Shown piece by piece: positions 23,886 to 31,818 of a stretch of DNA of 64,000 bases. The stretch lies in NCBI GenBank assembly GCA_963838845.1, contig CAWISR010000002.1, positions 744,001 through 808,000 of the forward strand. The letters run 5' to 3'. The position numbers and the translations under genes were made by a program. The notes beneath the pieces were generated by a model that worked only from the letters and a program-made list of their open reading frames with translations, made no database searches and was not told where the DNA came from. Origin of the DNA: CAVRXQ01 sp963838845 (lineage in GTDB: Bacteria > Actinomycetota > Acidimicrobiia > Acidimicrobiales > Bog-793). Numbering within the stretch: position 1 is the stretch's first letter; each line of letters begins with the position of its first letter.

Positions 23886-24545
23886 TTATCGAGATGTGGC
23901 GAAATCGTCGCTCGCGCCGACGCGTGCGTTGGCCGCCGTTTGCGCCCGTGTCGAAAACAGCGCCTGTAACGCACCGACCAGCGTCTCTTCGGCCTCGGAC
24001 GCCGAGCGATGCAGCATCGTCCGGACGTACTCCCAGCTGACCCACGACGTGATCAGGTTCACGGTGTCGACGATCGCCCGCTCCTCCTCGCCAAAGCGCG
24101 CGAACTCGGGAGCGAACACCCTGCCAACGTGCTCGCTGCGCGCTCGCGTCGCGTTTGTGACGCCCTTTGCCATGTCGGGCGAGGAGTGCTGATCGAAGAG
24201 CGTCGCGCGGCGAATCGGGGTGACGGCCTCGAACAAATCGCGGCACTGCTGAGCAAGTCTCACGATGCGCTCGTCGAGTGGGAGGTTCGTGTCAATCGGC
24301 GTGAGGATCTCGAAGTGTCGCTGCATGTCGAGATCGAGGGCGAGCCGTCGCAGCGCCTCGACGTCTTCGAAGTGGTGGTACACGGTGCGCAACGCCACCC
24401 CGGCTCGCCCGGCGATCTCCTGGGCGGTGGGTCGCACCACGCCTTCTGAGACGAGTTCGAGCAGGGCCTCGATGACCTTCAGTCGGGTGCGCTGACCGCG
24501 CGCCCGCCTGCCGTCGATGACGTGAAGCTCACCACCAGTAGTCAT
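23886..24545 (-). CDS. TetR family transcriptional regulator
   Basis: A 219-residue repressor. The N-terminal helix-turn-helix is RLKVIEALLELVSEGVVRPT followed by AQEIAGRAGVALRTVYHHFE (about residues 22-65); the C-terminal ligand domain is helical and not conserved enough to name a ligand. The start at 24545 is supported by AAGGAGG seven to nine bases upstream; a longer frame to 24623 reads through the operator and is unlikely. A near-perfect palindrome 16 bases upstream (24561-24591) strongly suggests autoregulation, and possibly control of the divergent DedA gene. Confidence 0.88.
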   Translation of the reverse strand: MTTGGELHVIDGRRARGQRTRLKVIEALLELVSEGVVRPTAQEIAGRAGVALRTVYHHFEDVEALRRLALDLDMQRHFEILTPIDTNLPLDERIVRLAQQCRDLFEAVTPIRRATLFDQHSSPDMAKGVTNATRARSEHVGRVFAPEFARFGEEERAIVDTVNLITSWVSWEYVRTMLHRSASEAEETLVGALQALFSTRAQTAANARVGASDDFATSR

Positions 24546-24560
24546 CGTCGGTCCCTCCTT

Positions 24561-24591
24561 TGCCAGTATTTCCGTGTTCAAAATATTGGCA
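24561..24591. promoter_or_regulatory. TetR operator palindrome
   Basis: TGCCAGTATTT and AAATATTGGCA are 11-base arms matching at 10 of 11 positions around a 9-base spacer. The site lies immediately upstream of the tetR ribosome binding site and is AT-rich compared with its surroundings. Its size and position are those of a TetR-family dimer (or double-dimer) operator. The rest of the gap to 24842 shows no further structure I can identify. Confidence 0.7.
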
Positions 24592-24841
24592 CAACCCGAA
24601 GCAAAGTCCTCTCCGCCCACCAAATTCCCCGCTCAAAGCGCGGGTTCGGTCGAGGCGAAGTTGTCGCGAAGGCATCGGTGTGCAATTTCGCGCCAAATGG
24701 TCGTCGGGCGCGCGCGGGCGGTTGCCAGCGCCCCACGGTCGGTCCCAGTCGGCGTGTTCTCCGCCGGCACCACCCGGTCGCGGAGGAGAACCCGGATGGG
24801 GTCACCTCGTACGATGCGCCGATGCCCGGTGCGGACCGTCG

Positions 24842-25465
24842 GTGAGTTCGCTCCTCGGTCCGCTGCTGTCGCTCGGTGGCGCACCGGCGTACGCGCTCGT
24901 CGCGGCGTTGTGCTTCGGCGAGGCGGCGTTGCTGCTCGGTTTCGTCCTGCCGGGCGAAACCGCGGTGATCCTTGGCGGGGTGCTCGCGTCGGAACACCAC
25001 GTGAGCCTCGCAGGCATGTGCGTGATCGCCGTCGGTTGCGCGATCGCCGGCGACACCGTCGGCTACGAGGTCGGTCGCCTCTTCGGGCCGTGGCTGTTGC
25101 GGCATCGCCCGCTCCGGGGCCGCCGTAGTGTCGAGCGCACGCGGCTGCTGATCCAAAAGCGCGGCGCGGTCGGGGTGTTTCTCGGGCGATTCGTCGCGGT
25201 ATTCCGGGCGCTCGTTCCCGGCGTCGCCGGCATCTCCGGCATGCCGTATCGGCGGTTCCTCGTTGCGAACGCGAGCGGAGGGCTCATCTGGGGCCTCGGC
25301 TACACCTTCGCCGGTTTCGCGGTCGGCAAGGCGTACGCGAAGGTCATCACCTACGGGACCTACGTCTCGAGCTCGATCCTCGGGCTCGCCGCGGTCGCAC
25401 TCATCGTCTTCGTCGTCTGGCGCCGCCGACGCGAGCACGCCAAGGACACGGAGCAGACGATCTAG
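24842..25465 (+). CDS. DedA family membrane protein
   Basis: A 207-residue membrane protein of the DedA/SNARE-associated family, now linked to lipid scrambling and membrane homeostasis. Characteristic pieces are CFGEAALLLGFVLPGETAVI (short reentrant segment with the acidic residue), AIAGDTVGYEVGRLFG, and FLGRFVAVFRALVPGVAG with the conserved Arg pair in FxGRF...R. The C-terminal helix SSILGLAAVALIVFVVW is followed by a basic tail. Start is the GTG at 24842; a longer in-frame reading to 24560 is not protein-like. It may share control with the divergent TetR gene. Confidence 0.85.
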   Translation: MSSLLGPLLSLGGAPAYALVAALCFGEAALLLGFVLPGETAVILGGVLASEHHVSLAGMCVIAVGCAIAGDTVGYEVGRLFGPWLLRHRPLRGRRSVERTRLLIQKRGAVGVFLGRFVAVFRALVPGVAGISGMPYRRFLVANASGGLIWGLGYTFAGFAVGKAYAKVITYGTYVSSSILGLAAVALIVFVVWRRRREHAKDTEQTI

Positions 25466-25470
25466 AAATC

Positions 25471-25510
25471 CGACCGAATTGGTCGACAATCGAAGACGCG
25501 CCGTTATGCT
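25471..25510 (+). promoter_or_regulatory. Promoter with Rrf2-like palindrome upstream of peroxiredoxin
   Basis: CGACC, a GAATT spacer and GGTCG form a palindrome at 25471-25485, in a context (ATCCGACC...GGTCGACAAT) that resembles operators of IscR/Rrf2-type regulators. Overlapping it, TCGACA (25483-25488) and TATGCT (25505-25510) are spaced 16 bases and could be -35 and -10 elements. The peroxiredoxin ATG is 55 bases downstream. The regulator assignment is inference from the motif shape. Confidence 0.45.
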
Positions 25511-25564
25511 CGCGAAAATCCTGGAGACGGTGCGAAGCCGCCAGGAATCGCTGAAGGAGACCCG

Positions 25565-26200
25565 ATGGCCCTGCAACTTGGCGACACCGCGCCGGATTTC
25601 ACGGCGGACTCGACCGAAGGTGAGATCAACCTCTACGAGTATCTCGGCGACGGCTGGGGGATCCTGTTTTCGCATCCGAAGGACTTCACCCCGGTGTGCA
25701 CGACCGAGCTCGGCGAGGTCGCGAAACTGAAGGACGAGTTCGCGAAGAGGAACACGAAGGTCCTCGGGCTTTCCGTCGACCCCGTCTCCTCCCATAACGA
25801 GTGGAAGGGCGACATCAAGGACGCGACCGGCCAGTCACTGAACTACCCGCTCCTCGGCGATCCGGACCACGCGATTGCCGACACGTACGGGATGATTCAC
25901 CCGAACGCGAGCGACACCTTGACGGTGCGATCGGTGTTCATTATCGGCCCAGACAAGAAGATCAAGCTGATGATCACCTACCCGGCGAGCACCGGGAGGA
26001 ACTTCAACGAGATCCTGCGCGTGCTCGATTCGCTGCAGCTCACGGCGAACTACCAGGTCTCGACGCCGGTGAACTGGAACGACGGCGAAGAGGTGATCAT
26101 CGCACCGGCGATCTCCGACGAGGACGCGAAAGAGAAGTTCCCAAAGGGCTTCCGGACGGTGAAGTCGTACCTGCGCTTCACCCCGCAGCCGAATCGATGA
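25565..26200 (+). CDS. 1-Cys peroxiredoxin (Prx6/AhpC-TSA family)
   Basis: A 211-residue thiol peroxidase that reduces hydrogen peroxide and organic hydroperoxides. The peroxidatic Cys45 lies in FTPVCTTELGEV, with the catalytic Arg in LTVRSVFIIGPDKKIK. It is the only cysteine, so this is a 1-Cys enzyme. The long C-terminal extension with TPVNWNDGEEVIIAP and SDEDAKEKFPKGF is the hallmark of the Prx6 subgroup. The ATG is preceded by GAAGGAG. The candidate promoter upstream overlaps a possible redox-sensing regulator site, fitting an oxidative-stress gene. Confidence 0.92.
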   Translation: MALQLGDTAPDFTADSTEGEINLYEYLGDGWGILFSHPKDFTPVCTTELGEVAKLKDEFAKRNTKVLGLSVDPVSSHNEWKGDIKDATGQSLNYPLLGDPDHAIADTYGMIHPNASDTLTVRSVFIIGPDKKIKLMITYPASTGRNFNEILRVLDSLQLTANYQVSTPVNWNDGEEVIIAPAISDEDAKEKFPKGFRTVKSYLRFTPQPNR

Positions 26201-26272
26201 CGCGCTCGCGCGAACGTAAAGGAATCTTCTCGTTCTCGGGCTCATGAGAGGCCGAAAGGTACGATCGCCGAG

Positions 26273-27679
26273 ATGGCCAGCGTCCTTCGGAGGTTTGCCG
26301 ATCGCGCGCTCGTAGCCCCCGCCGTTGGCAAGGACGCTTTTCTCTACGGCGGGTCGATCGTGTTCGCTCTCGTCACCGCGCTGGTGGCGGTCTCGGCCGA
26401 CTATCGCGACTGGGGAGAGATGGCCGCCGTCGCCTACGGGCTCGGTTTCCTCGTCTGCAGCGCGGCGTTGGTTGCCTCGCGACGTGACCGGCTGTCCGGC
26501 GCTCGGGTCGGTCAGCTGCGCCGGCTCGTCGTGCTGGGCGTTTTCGCGGGGGCGGTCGCCGCGCCGCTCGTGTCGGAGCTGGTCTGGCGCGCCGAGGCAG
26601 TCCCCGGTCAACACGCGCAGGCCGAGGTCGCCGTGCTCGAGCGGGCGGGGGACCGCCTCGCCGCCGGTGCGAACCCGTATCTGAGCCACCCGACGACGGT
26701 CGGGATCTCGCCGTCGAGCGATGCGAAGGGAATCGACGCCGAGTCGTACTACCCCTACCTGCCGGGGATGGTGCCGTTCGGTTTGCTCAACGCGACGTCG
26801 CTTCCGAAAGAGCTCGGCGATGCGCGAGCATCCCTCACGCTGTTCACCCTGGCGATCGCCGCGATCGCGCTCGCGAAGAAGGACGCGAGCGTCGGTCGAA
26901 GAGGACGCGTCCTGCAATTCCTCGTCATCTTGCCTTCGGGCGCGCTGCCGATGGTGACCGGCGGGGACGACATGCCGGTGATCGCGCTGATCTTGCTCGG
27001 CCTCGTCTTCGCGGCGACGCGACGGCCGGTTTTGTGCGGACTCGTGCTCGGGTGCGCGGCGACGCTGAAATTCACTGCTTGGCCGGTGCTGTTGTTGGTC
27101 GTGCTCGTCGCCCGCGACCGAGAGGGTCGCCCCGCCGGGATCCGCTATGCGCTCTCCGCGGCGGTGGTCGTCGTGCCGATCGTCGCCGTCGGGGCGCTGC
27201 CGAACCCCGCGGCGTTCTTCGTGAACGTCGTGAAGTTCCCACTCGGGATCGCGAAGGTGCATTCACCCGCCGCGAGCCCGCTAATCGGCGAGGTGCTCGT
27301 CTCGATCTTCCCGCATGACCGGCGCGCCATCACCTTCGCGCTCCTCGCCGTCGGGCTCGTCCTCATCGCGTGTGGACTGAAGCGCTTCACGCCGCGCACC
27401 CCGGCGCAGGTGGCGCGCTTCACGGCGTGGGCGCTTTTGCTCGCGACCGCGCTCTTGCCGGCGACGCGCTTCGGTTATCTCATTTACCCGGCAAACCTGT
27501 TCGTCTTTTCGTACCTGCTCGATGGGATCGAGGCGTCGGTCGCCAAGCCGGACTACTCCGCGTCGTCGACCTCGAACAGCCTGAGCTCGACGGAGCTCGC
27601 TGGCGCGACGCTCGCGCCGCCGAGCGCGGGGCTGAGGGAGGTCGTCGCCCGGTTCACGACGACGCCGAGCTCCCAGTAG
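26273..27679 (+). CDS. Polytopic membrane protein, GT87/DUF2029-like mannosyltransferase fold
   Basis: A 468-residue membrane protein with about ten helices. The extracytoplasmic segment after the third helix, GDRLAAGANPYLSHPTTVG and SYYPYLPGMVPFGLL, resembles polyprenyl-phosphate-dependent glycosyltransferases (GT87), in which a segment after an early helix carries the catalytic acid. GGDDMPVIALILLGLVFAAT and CAATLKFTAWPVLLLV support that family. The acceptor and sugar are unknown. The last 42 codons overlap the 3' end of the convergent gene at 27553 and are low in hydrophobicity (SASSTSNSLSSTELAG). Confidence 0.65.
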   Translation: MASVLRRFADRALVAPAVGKDAFLYGGSIVFALVTALVAVSADYRDWGEMAAVAYGLGFLVCSAALVASRRDRLSGARVGQLRRLVVLGVFAGAVAAPLVSELVWRAEAVPGQHAQAEVAVLERAGDRLAAGANPYLSHPTTVGISPSSDAKGIDAESYYPYLPGMVPFGLLNATSLPKELGDARASLTLFTLAIAAIALAKKDASVGRRGRVLQFLVILPSGALPMVTGGDDMPVIALILLGLVFAATRRPVLCGLVLGCAATLKFTAWPVLLLVVLVARDREGRPAGIRYALSAAVVVVPIVAVGALPNPAAFFVNVVKFPLGIAKVHSPAASPLIGEVLVSIFPHDRRAITFALLAVGLVLIACGLKRFTPRTPAQVARFTAWALLLATALLPATRFGYLIYPANLFVFSYLLDGIEASVAKPDYSASSTSNSLSSTELAGATLAPPSAGLREVVARFTTTPSSQ

Positions 27680-28197
27680 TAACCGTCGGCGCTCGCATGC
27701 TCGGCGAGCAGCTCGGTCCCGTTGCCCGCCGTCGCGGACGCGCTGCGGTCGGTCCACCCGAGGGCGCGCAGCTCGTCATCGTAGAACGCGATCACTCGCG
27801 ACGGTTTCGCGTCGACGCGGATCATCACTTGGGAGTCGTAGAGCTCGACGCCCCCGCCGACGCGCGTCGCGTCCGTGAGGCGCGACCCGGCCGGAATGAC
27901 GATCGCCGACAGCACGTCGGCCGGTGGCTCGCCGCCATTCGTCACCGCCTTGAAGTCGCGCGTCGCGGAGGCGACCGCGAGCCCCGAGTGGCCGACGGCG
28001 ACCCCCGGGTGGACGGCCGGCGCGGGCGGGCCGTTCGAGCCGACGAGGGCGAAGATCGCCCCGGCGCCGGAGATCCCGACCGCGAGGGCGACGACGACGA
28101 GGGCGGGTCCGAGTTTTGGACGCCCGCCGGCGAAGACGGCGGCGCGGCCGTTCGACTCCGGTGGCTTGTCGAGCAGCGACGGATCGACGGAGGTCAT
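27553..28197 (-). CDS. Membrane-anchored protein of unknown function
   Basis: A 214-residue protein with a cytoplasmic leader rich in Pro/Ser, one membrane helix (LGPALVVVALAVGISGAGAI, about residues 29-48) and an extracytoplasmic domain (SRVIAFYDDELRALGWTDRS, near 133-152). The phrase FYDDELRALGW recalls a family of actinobacterial secreted proteins, but I cannot name a function. Its 3' end overlaps the convergent GT87-like gene by 127 bases, the longest antisense overlap in the window. It diverges from relA with a 71-base gap. Confidence 0.7.
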   Translation of the reverse strand: MTSVDPSLLDKPPESNGRAAVFAGGRPKLGPALVVVALAVGISGAGAIFALVGSNGPPAPAVHPGVAVGHSGLAVASATRDFKAVTNGGEPPADVLSAIVIPAGSRLTDATRVGGGVELYDSQVMIRVDAKPSRVIAFYDDELRALGWTDRSASATAGNGTELLAEHASADGYYWELGVVVNRATTSLSPALGGASVAPASSVELRLFEVDDAE

Positions 28198-28268
28198 CAG
28201 GCAGTCATTCGGGTATCTCGGCGGGCAGCGCCCATCGGTACGACCAGGTCACGACGGTAGCCTGTGTC

Positions 28269-30542
28269 ATGGACCGGGTGATCCCGCCTGCCCGCTACCA
28301 CCTGGACGCGCCGACCGCGGTGATCGCGCCCGACGAGGAACCGGCGGAAGCGGTCTCGGTCGAAGCGCTGCTCGACACGCTGCGGTCGCTGCATCCCGAC
28401 GCCGACACCGCCGTCGTGCGCCGCGCCTTTGAGTTCGCGCTGCGGGCGCACGAGGGTCAGACGCGGCTTTCGGGCGAGCCGTACATCACCCACACGATCG
28501 CCGTCGCGACGATCGTCGCCGAACTCGGTCTCGACGAGACGAGCGTCGCCGCCGCGCTCTTACACGACGTCGTCGAGGACACGCCCGTCTCGATCGAGGA
28601 GATCGCATCGTCCTTCGGGACCGTCATCGCGCAGATCGTCGACGGGGTGACGAAGCTCGACCGGCTGAACTTTTCGACGAAAGAGGCTCAGCAGGCGGCC
28701 ACGATCCGCAAGATGGTCATCGCGATGGCAAAGGACTGGCGGGTCCTTGTTATCAAGCTGGCCGACCGTTTGCACAACATGCGGACGATCGACGTCATGC
28801 CGGAGTGGAAGCAGCGCCGGACGGCGCAGCAGACCTTGGACGTCTACGCGCCGTTGGCGCACCGCCTCGGGATCCAGCAGATCAAGTGGCAGCTCGAGGA
28901 CCTCTCCTTCCGAGTTCTCCAGCCGAAGGTGTACGACGAGATCGCGCAGATGGTCGCGACGCGCGCGCCGAGCCGGGAACAACAGGTCGCCGAAGTCGTC
29001 GAGATGTTGAAGACGCGCCTTTCAGCGCTCGGCATCCAAGCGACCGTCACCGGGCGACCGAAGCACTTGTGGAGCATCTACGAGAAGATGGTCGTGCGGA
29101 GCAAGGAGTTCGACGAGATCAATGACCTCGTCGGCATTCGGATCATCGTCGATTCGGAAAAGGACTGCTGGGCGGCGCTCGGTGCGGTCCACGCCGCCTG
29201 GCCGCCGGTTCAGGGTCGCTTCAAGGACTACGTCAACTCGCCGAAGTTCAACCTGTACCAGTCGTTGCACACGACGGTCATCGGTCCCGGCGGCAAGGCG
29301 CTCGAGATCCAGATCCGCACGACGGCGATGCACCTGCGGGGGGAGCATGGCATCGCCGCGCACTGGGGGTACAAAGAAGGTGGCCACCGGACAGGGACGC
29401 AACTCGCCGAGATCGAATGGCTCCAGCGTCTCGTTGACTGGGAACGCGAGACCCCCGATCCGATCGAGTTCTTGGAGACCTTGAAGCTCGACTTGGAGCA
29501 GGACGAGGTCTACGTGTTCACCCCGAAGGGCGAGATCGTGACGTTGCCGACGGGCGCGACGCCGGTCGACTTCGCGTATTCGATCCACACCGAGGTCGGT
29601 CACCGCTGCATCGGCGCGCGCGTGAACGGTCGTCTGGCGGCGCTCGACGCGAAGCTGCAATCCGGCGACGCCGTCGAGATCCTCACGTCGAAGCTCGCAT
29701 CCGCCGGACCGTCGAAGGACTGGTTGAAGATCGTCGCGTCGCCCCGCGCCCGCAACAAGATCCGCCAGTGGTTCTCGCGTGAACGGCGTGAGGATGCGAT
29801 CGACAACGGCCGCGAGGAGCTCACGAAGGCGCTGCGTCGTGAGGGGCTGCCGATCCAGCGCCTCTATGCCTCCGGCTCGATCGAGGAACTTGCGAAGGCG
29901 TTCGGATTCGCGGACCTCGATGCTTTCTACGCGTCGATCGGCGAGGCGCACATCTCCGGTCGCGCGGCGGTCTCGCGGCTGCGTCGTGACATCTTGTCCG
30001 AGTCCGAAGAGCAATTGCCGACGACGGTGTTGCAGACCCGCCGCCCGTCGTCACGAAAGAGCGTCGGGGTCTTCGTCGAAGGACTTGACGACGTCATGGT
30101 GCGGTTGTCCTCGTGTTGCACGCCGGTGCCGGGGGACCGCATCGTGGGTTTCGTCACCCGCGGGCGTGGCGTGTCGGTGCACCGCGCCGACTGCGTGAAC
30201 GCGATCACGCTCGACAGCGCGGCGCGAGAGCGCCTGATCGAAGTCGAGTGGGATCAAGCGCAGACCGGGCGTCACACGGCCTCGATCGCCGTCGAAGCGC
30301 TGGATCGTACGCAACTGCTCGCTGACGTCGCCCGCGCGCTCGGCGAGCAGAACGTCGGCATCATCTCGGTGTCCGCAGAGAGCACGCCAGATAGGGTGAC
30401 CCACATGCGCTTTGAGTGCGAGCTCGTCGACACCGAGCATCTGGGGGCCGTGCTCGCGTTGCTGCGCCGCGTCGAGGGTGTCTACGACGCCTTCAGGTTG
30501 TTGCCCGGCAAGAACAAGACGGCGCGCGCCCAGAACCGGTGA
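28269..30542 (+). CDS. relA: Bifunctional (p)ppGpp synthetase/hydrolase RelA/SpoT
   Basis: A 757-residue stringent-response enzyme that makes and degrades the alarmone (p)ppGpp. Domains in order: HD hydrolase (HTIAVATIVAEL...LLHDVVEDT, VIKLADRLHNMRTID, about residues 60-200); synthetase (GRPKHLWSIYEKM, RFKDYVNSPKFNLYQSLHTT, about 260-380); TGS (VYVFTPKGEIVTLPTGATPV, near 415-435); zinc-finger/helical region with SSCCTPVPGDRIVGF; ACT at the C-terminus (HTASIAVEALDRTQLLADVA). The hydrolase motif HDVVEDT and synthetase residues are intact, so both activities are expected. The ATG at 28269 is preferred. Its stop overlaps the hisS start. Confidence 0.95.
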   Translation: MDRVIPPARYHLDAPTAVIAPDEEPAEAVSVEALLDTLRSLHPDADTAVVRRAFEFALRAHEGQTRLSGEPYITHTIAVATIVAELGLDETSVAAALLHDVVEDTPVSIEEIASSFGTVIAQIVDGVTKLDRLNFSTKEAQQAATIRKMVIAMAKDWRVLVIKLADRLHNMRTIDVMPEWKQRRTAQQTLDVYAPLAHRLGIQQIKWQLEDLSFRVLQPKVYDEIAQMVATRAPSREQQVAEVVEMLKTRLSALGIQATVTGRPKHLWSIYEKMVVRSKEFDEINDLVGIRIIVDSEKDCWAALGAVHAAWPPVQGRFKDYVNSPKFNLYQSLHTTVIGPGGKALEIQIRTTAMHLRGEHGIAAHWGYKEGGHRTGTQLAEIEWLQRLVDWERETPDPIEFLETLKLDLEQDEVYVFTPKGEIVTLPTGATPVDFAYSIHTEVGHRCIGARVNGRLAALDAKLQSGDAVEILTSKLASAGPSKDWLKIVASPRARNKIRQWFSRERREDAIDNGREELTKALRREGLPIQRLYASGSIEELAKAFGFADLDAFYASIGEAHISGRAAVSRLRRDILSESEEQLPTTVLQTRRPSSRKSVGVFVEGLDDVMVRLSSCCTPVPGDRIVGFVTRGRGVSVHRADCVNAITLDSAARERLIEVEWDQAQTGRHTASIAVEALDRTQLLADVARALGEQNVGIISVSAESTPDRVTHMRFECELVDTEHLGAVLALLRRVEGVYDAFRLLPGKNKTARAQNR

Positions 30543-31801
30543 GCGCCTTCAAGGCGCCGACGGGGACCCACGACCTCTTACCCCCAGCAAGCGCCCGCGC
30601 CGAATCCTGCGTCGCGCGCTTCGCGCTGCTCTGCCGACGTGGCCGGTTCGGTCTGTTGAACTCGCCGATGTTCGAGGACGTCGAGGTGTTCCGCCGCAGC
30701 TCTGGCGAGTCGAGCGAGGTCGTCGCGAAAGAGATGTACGAGTTCGACGACAAGGGCGGCCGTCACCTGGCGCTCCGACCCGAAGGCACGGCCTCGGTCG
30801 TTCGGGCGTTCATCGAGCACAACCCGCCCGTGCCGTGGAAGACCTGGTATCTGACGCCCATCTTCCGCTACGAGCGTCCCCAGGCCGGCCGCTACCGCCA
30901 GCACCACCAGCTCGGCGTAGAGGTGATCGGGACAGAAGACCCCGATGTCGACGTCGAGGTGATCGCGCTCGGGCACGACTACCTGGCCGTGCTCGGACTT
31001 TCCCGCATCGCGCTCGGCGTGAACTCGCTCGGCGATGACACCTGTATGCCCGTTTATCGCGAAGCGCTCGTCGAGTACCTGGCGGCCCACGAGTCCGAAC
31101 TTTGCGATGAACATCGCACGCGCTTTCGCCTCAACCCGTTGCGCGTCCTCGACTGCAAGAAGCCAGAGTGCATCCGCGTCCGAGTGGGCGCGCCAAGGCT
31201 TTCGCAATATTGGTGCGCGCCGTGTCGTGAGCACTTCACGCGCGTCACCGAGGGACTCGACGCGGCGGGGATCGCGTGGCGGCAGGACGACTTCCTCGTG
31301 AGAGGACTTGACTATTACACGCGCACGACGTTCGAGTTCGCGGCCGAGTCGCTCGATGCTGCGCAGAACGTCGTCGTCGGTGGAGGTCGCTACGACAAGC
31401 TGTCCGCGATGCTCGGTGGTCCCGACGTCGGCGGAATCGGATTTGGCAGCGGTGTCGAGCGCGTCCTTCTCGCCTGCGACGCCGAGGGCGCGCTGAAAGA
31501 CGTGGCCACCGCGCCAAACGTCTACGTCGTCGACGTGACGGGGGGACGGCTGGCGCGCGACGTCTCGCGCGCGCTCAGACAAGTCGGGTACTCCACCGAT
31601 CGCGCCTACGACGGCCGGTCGATGAAGGCCCAGCTCCGGCTGGCGGACCGCTCGGGTGCCACGCTCGCCGCGATCTTCGGCGCCGACGAGGAGCGCGACG
31701 GGACCGTCACCTTGCGGGTGTTGCGCGGCGACGACGCCGGAAAACAGGAGACGATCTCGCTCGACTCGCTTGCGCAGGTCATTGAGGAGTGGAGATCGTG
31801 A
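30539..31801 (+). CDS. hisS: Histidyl-tRNA synthetase
   Basis: A 420-residue class II aminoacyl-tRNA synthetase charging tRNA-His. It starts at a GTG overlapping the relA stop (GTGA): VSAFKAPTGTHDLLPP is the family start with THDLLP. Motif 2 is WYLTPIFRYERPQAGRYRQ, the histidine-specific loop is LVRGLDYYTRTTFEF, and motif 3 is GGIGFGSGVERVLLAC. A C-terminal anticodon-binding domain follows (VYVVDVTGGRLARDVSRALR). Cys residues at CKKPEC and CAPC suggest a zinc-binding insert. Gene order relA-hisS-aspS is common in actinobacteria. Confidence 0.95.
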   Translation: MSAFKAPTGTHDLLPPASARAESCVARFALLCRRGRFGLLNSPMFEDVEVFRRSSGESSEVVAKEMYEFDDKGGRHLALRPEGTASVVRAFIEHNPPVPWKTWYLTPIFRYERPQAGRYRQHHQLGVEVIGTEDPDVDVEVIALGHDYLAVLGLSRIALGVNSLGDDTCMPVYREALVEYLAAHESELCDEHRTRFRLNPLRVLDCKKPECIRVRVGAPRLSQYWCAPCREHFTRVTEGLDAAGIAWRQDDFLVRGLDYYTRTTFEFAAESLDAAQNVVVGGGRYDKLSAMLGGPDVGGIGFGSGVERVLLACDAEGALKDVATAPNVYVVDVTGGRLARDVSRALRQVGYSTDRAYDGRSMKAQLRLADRSGATLAAIFGADEERDGTVTLRVLRGDDAGKQETISLDSLAQVIEEWRS

Positions 31802-31818
31802 GACACGAGGCTCGCGGC

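Noticed and set aside
29022..30014. 330-codon minus-strand frame opposite relA
   Set aside because: No domain, and relA occupies the plus strand with full conservation.
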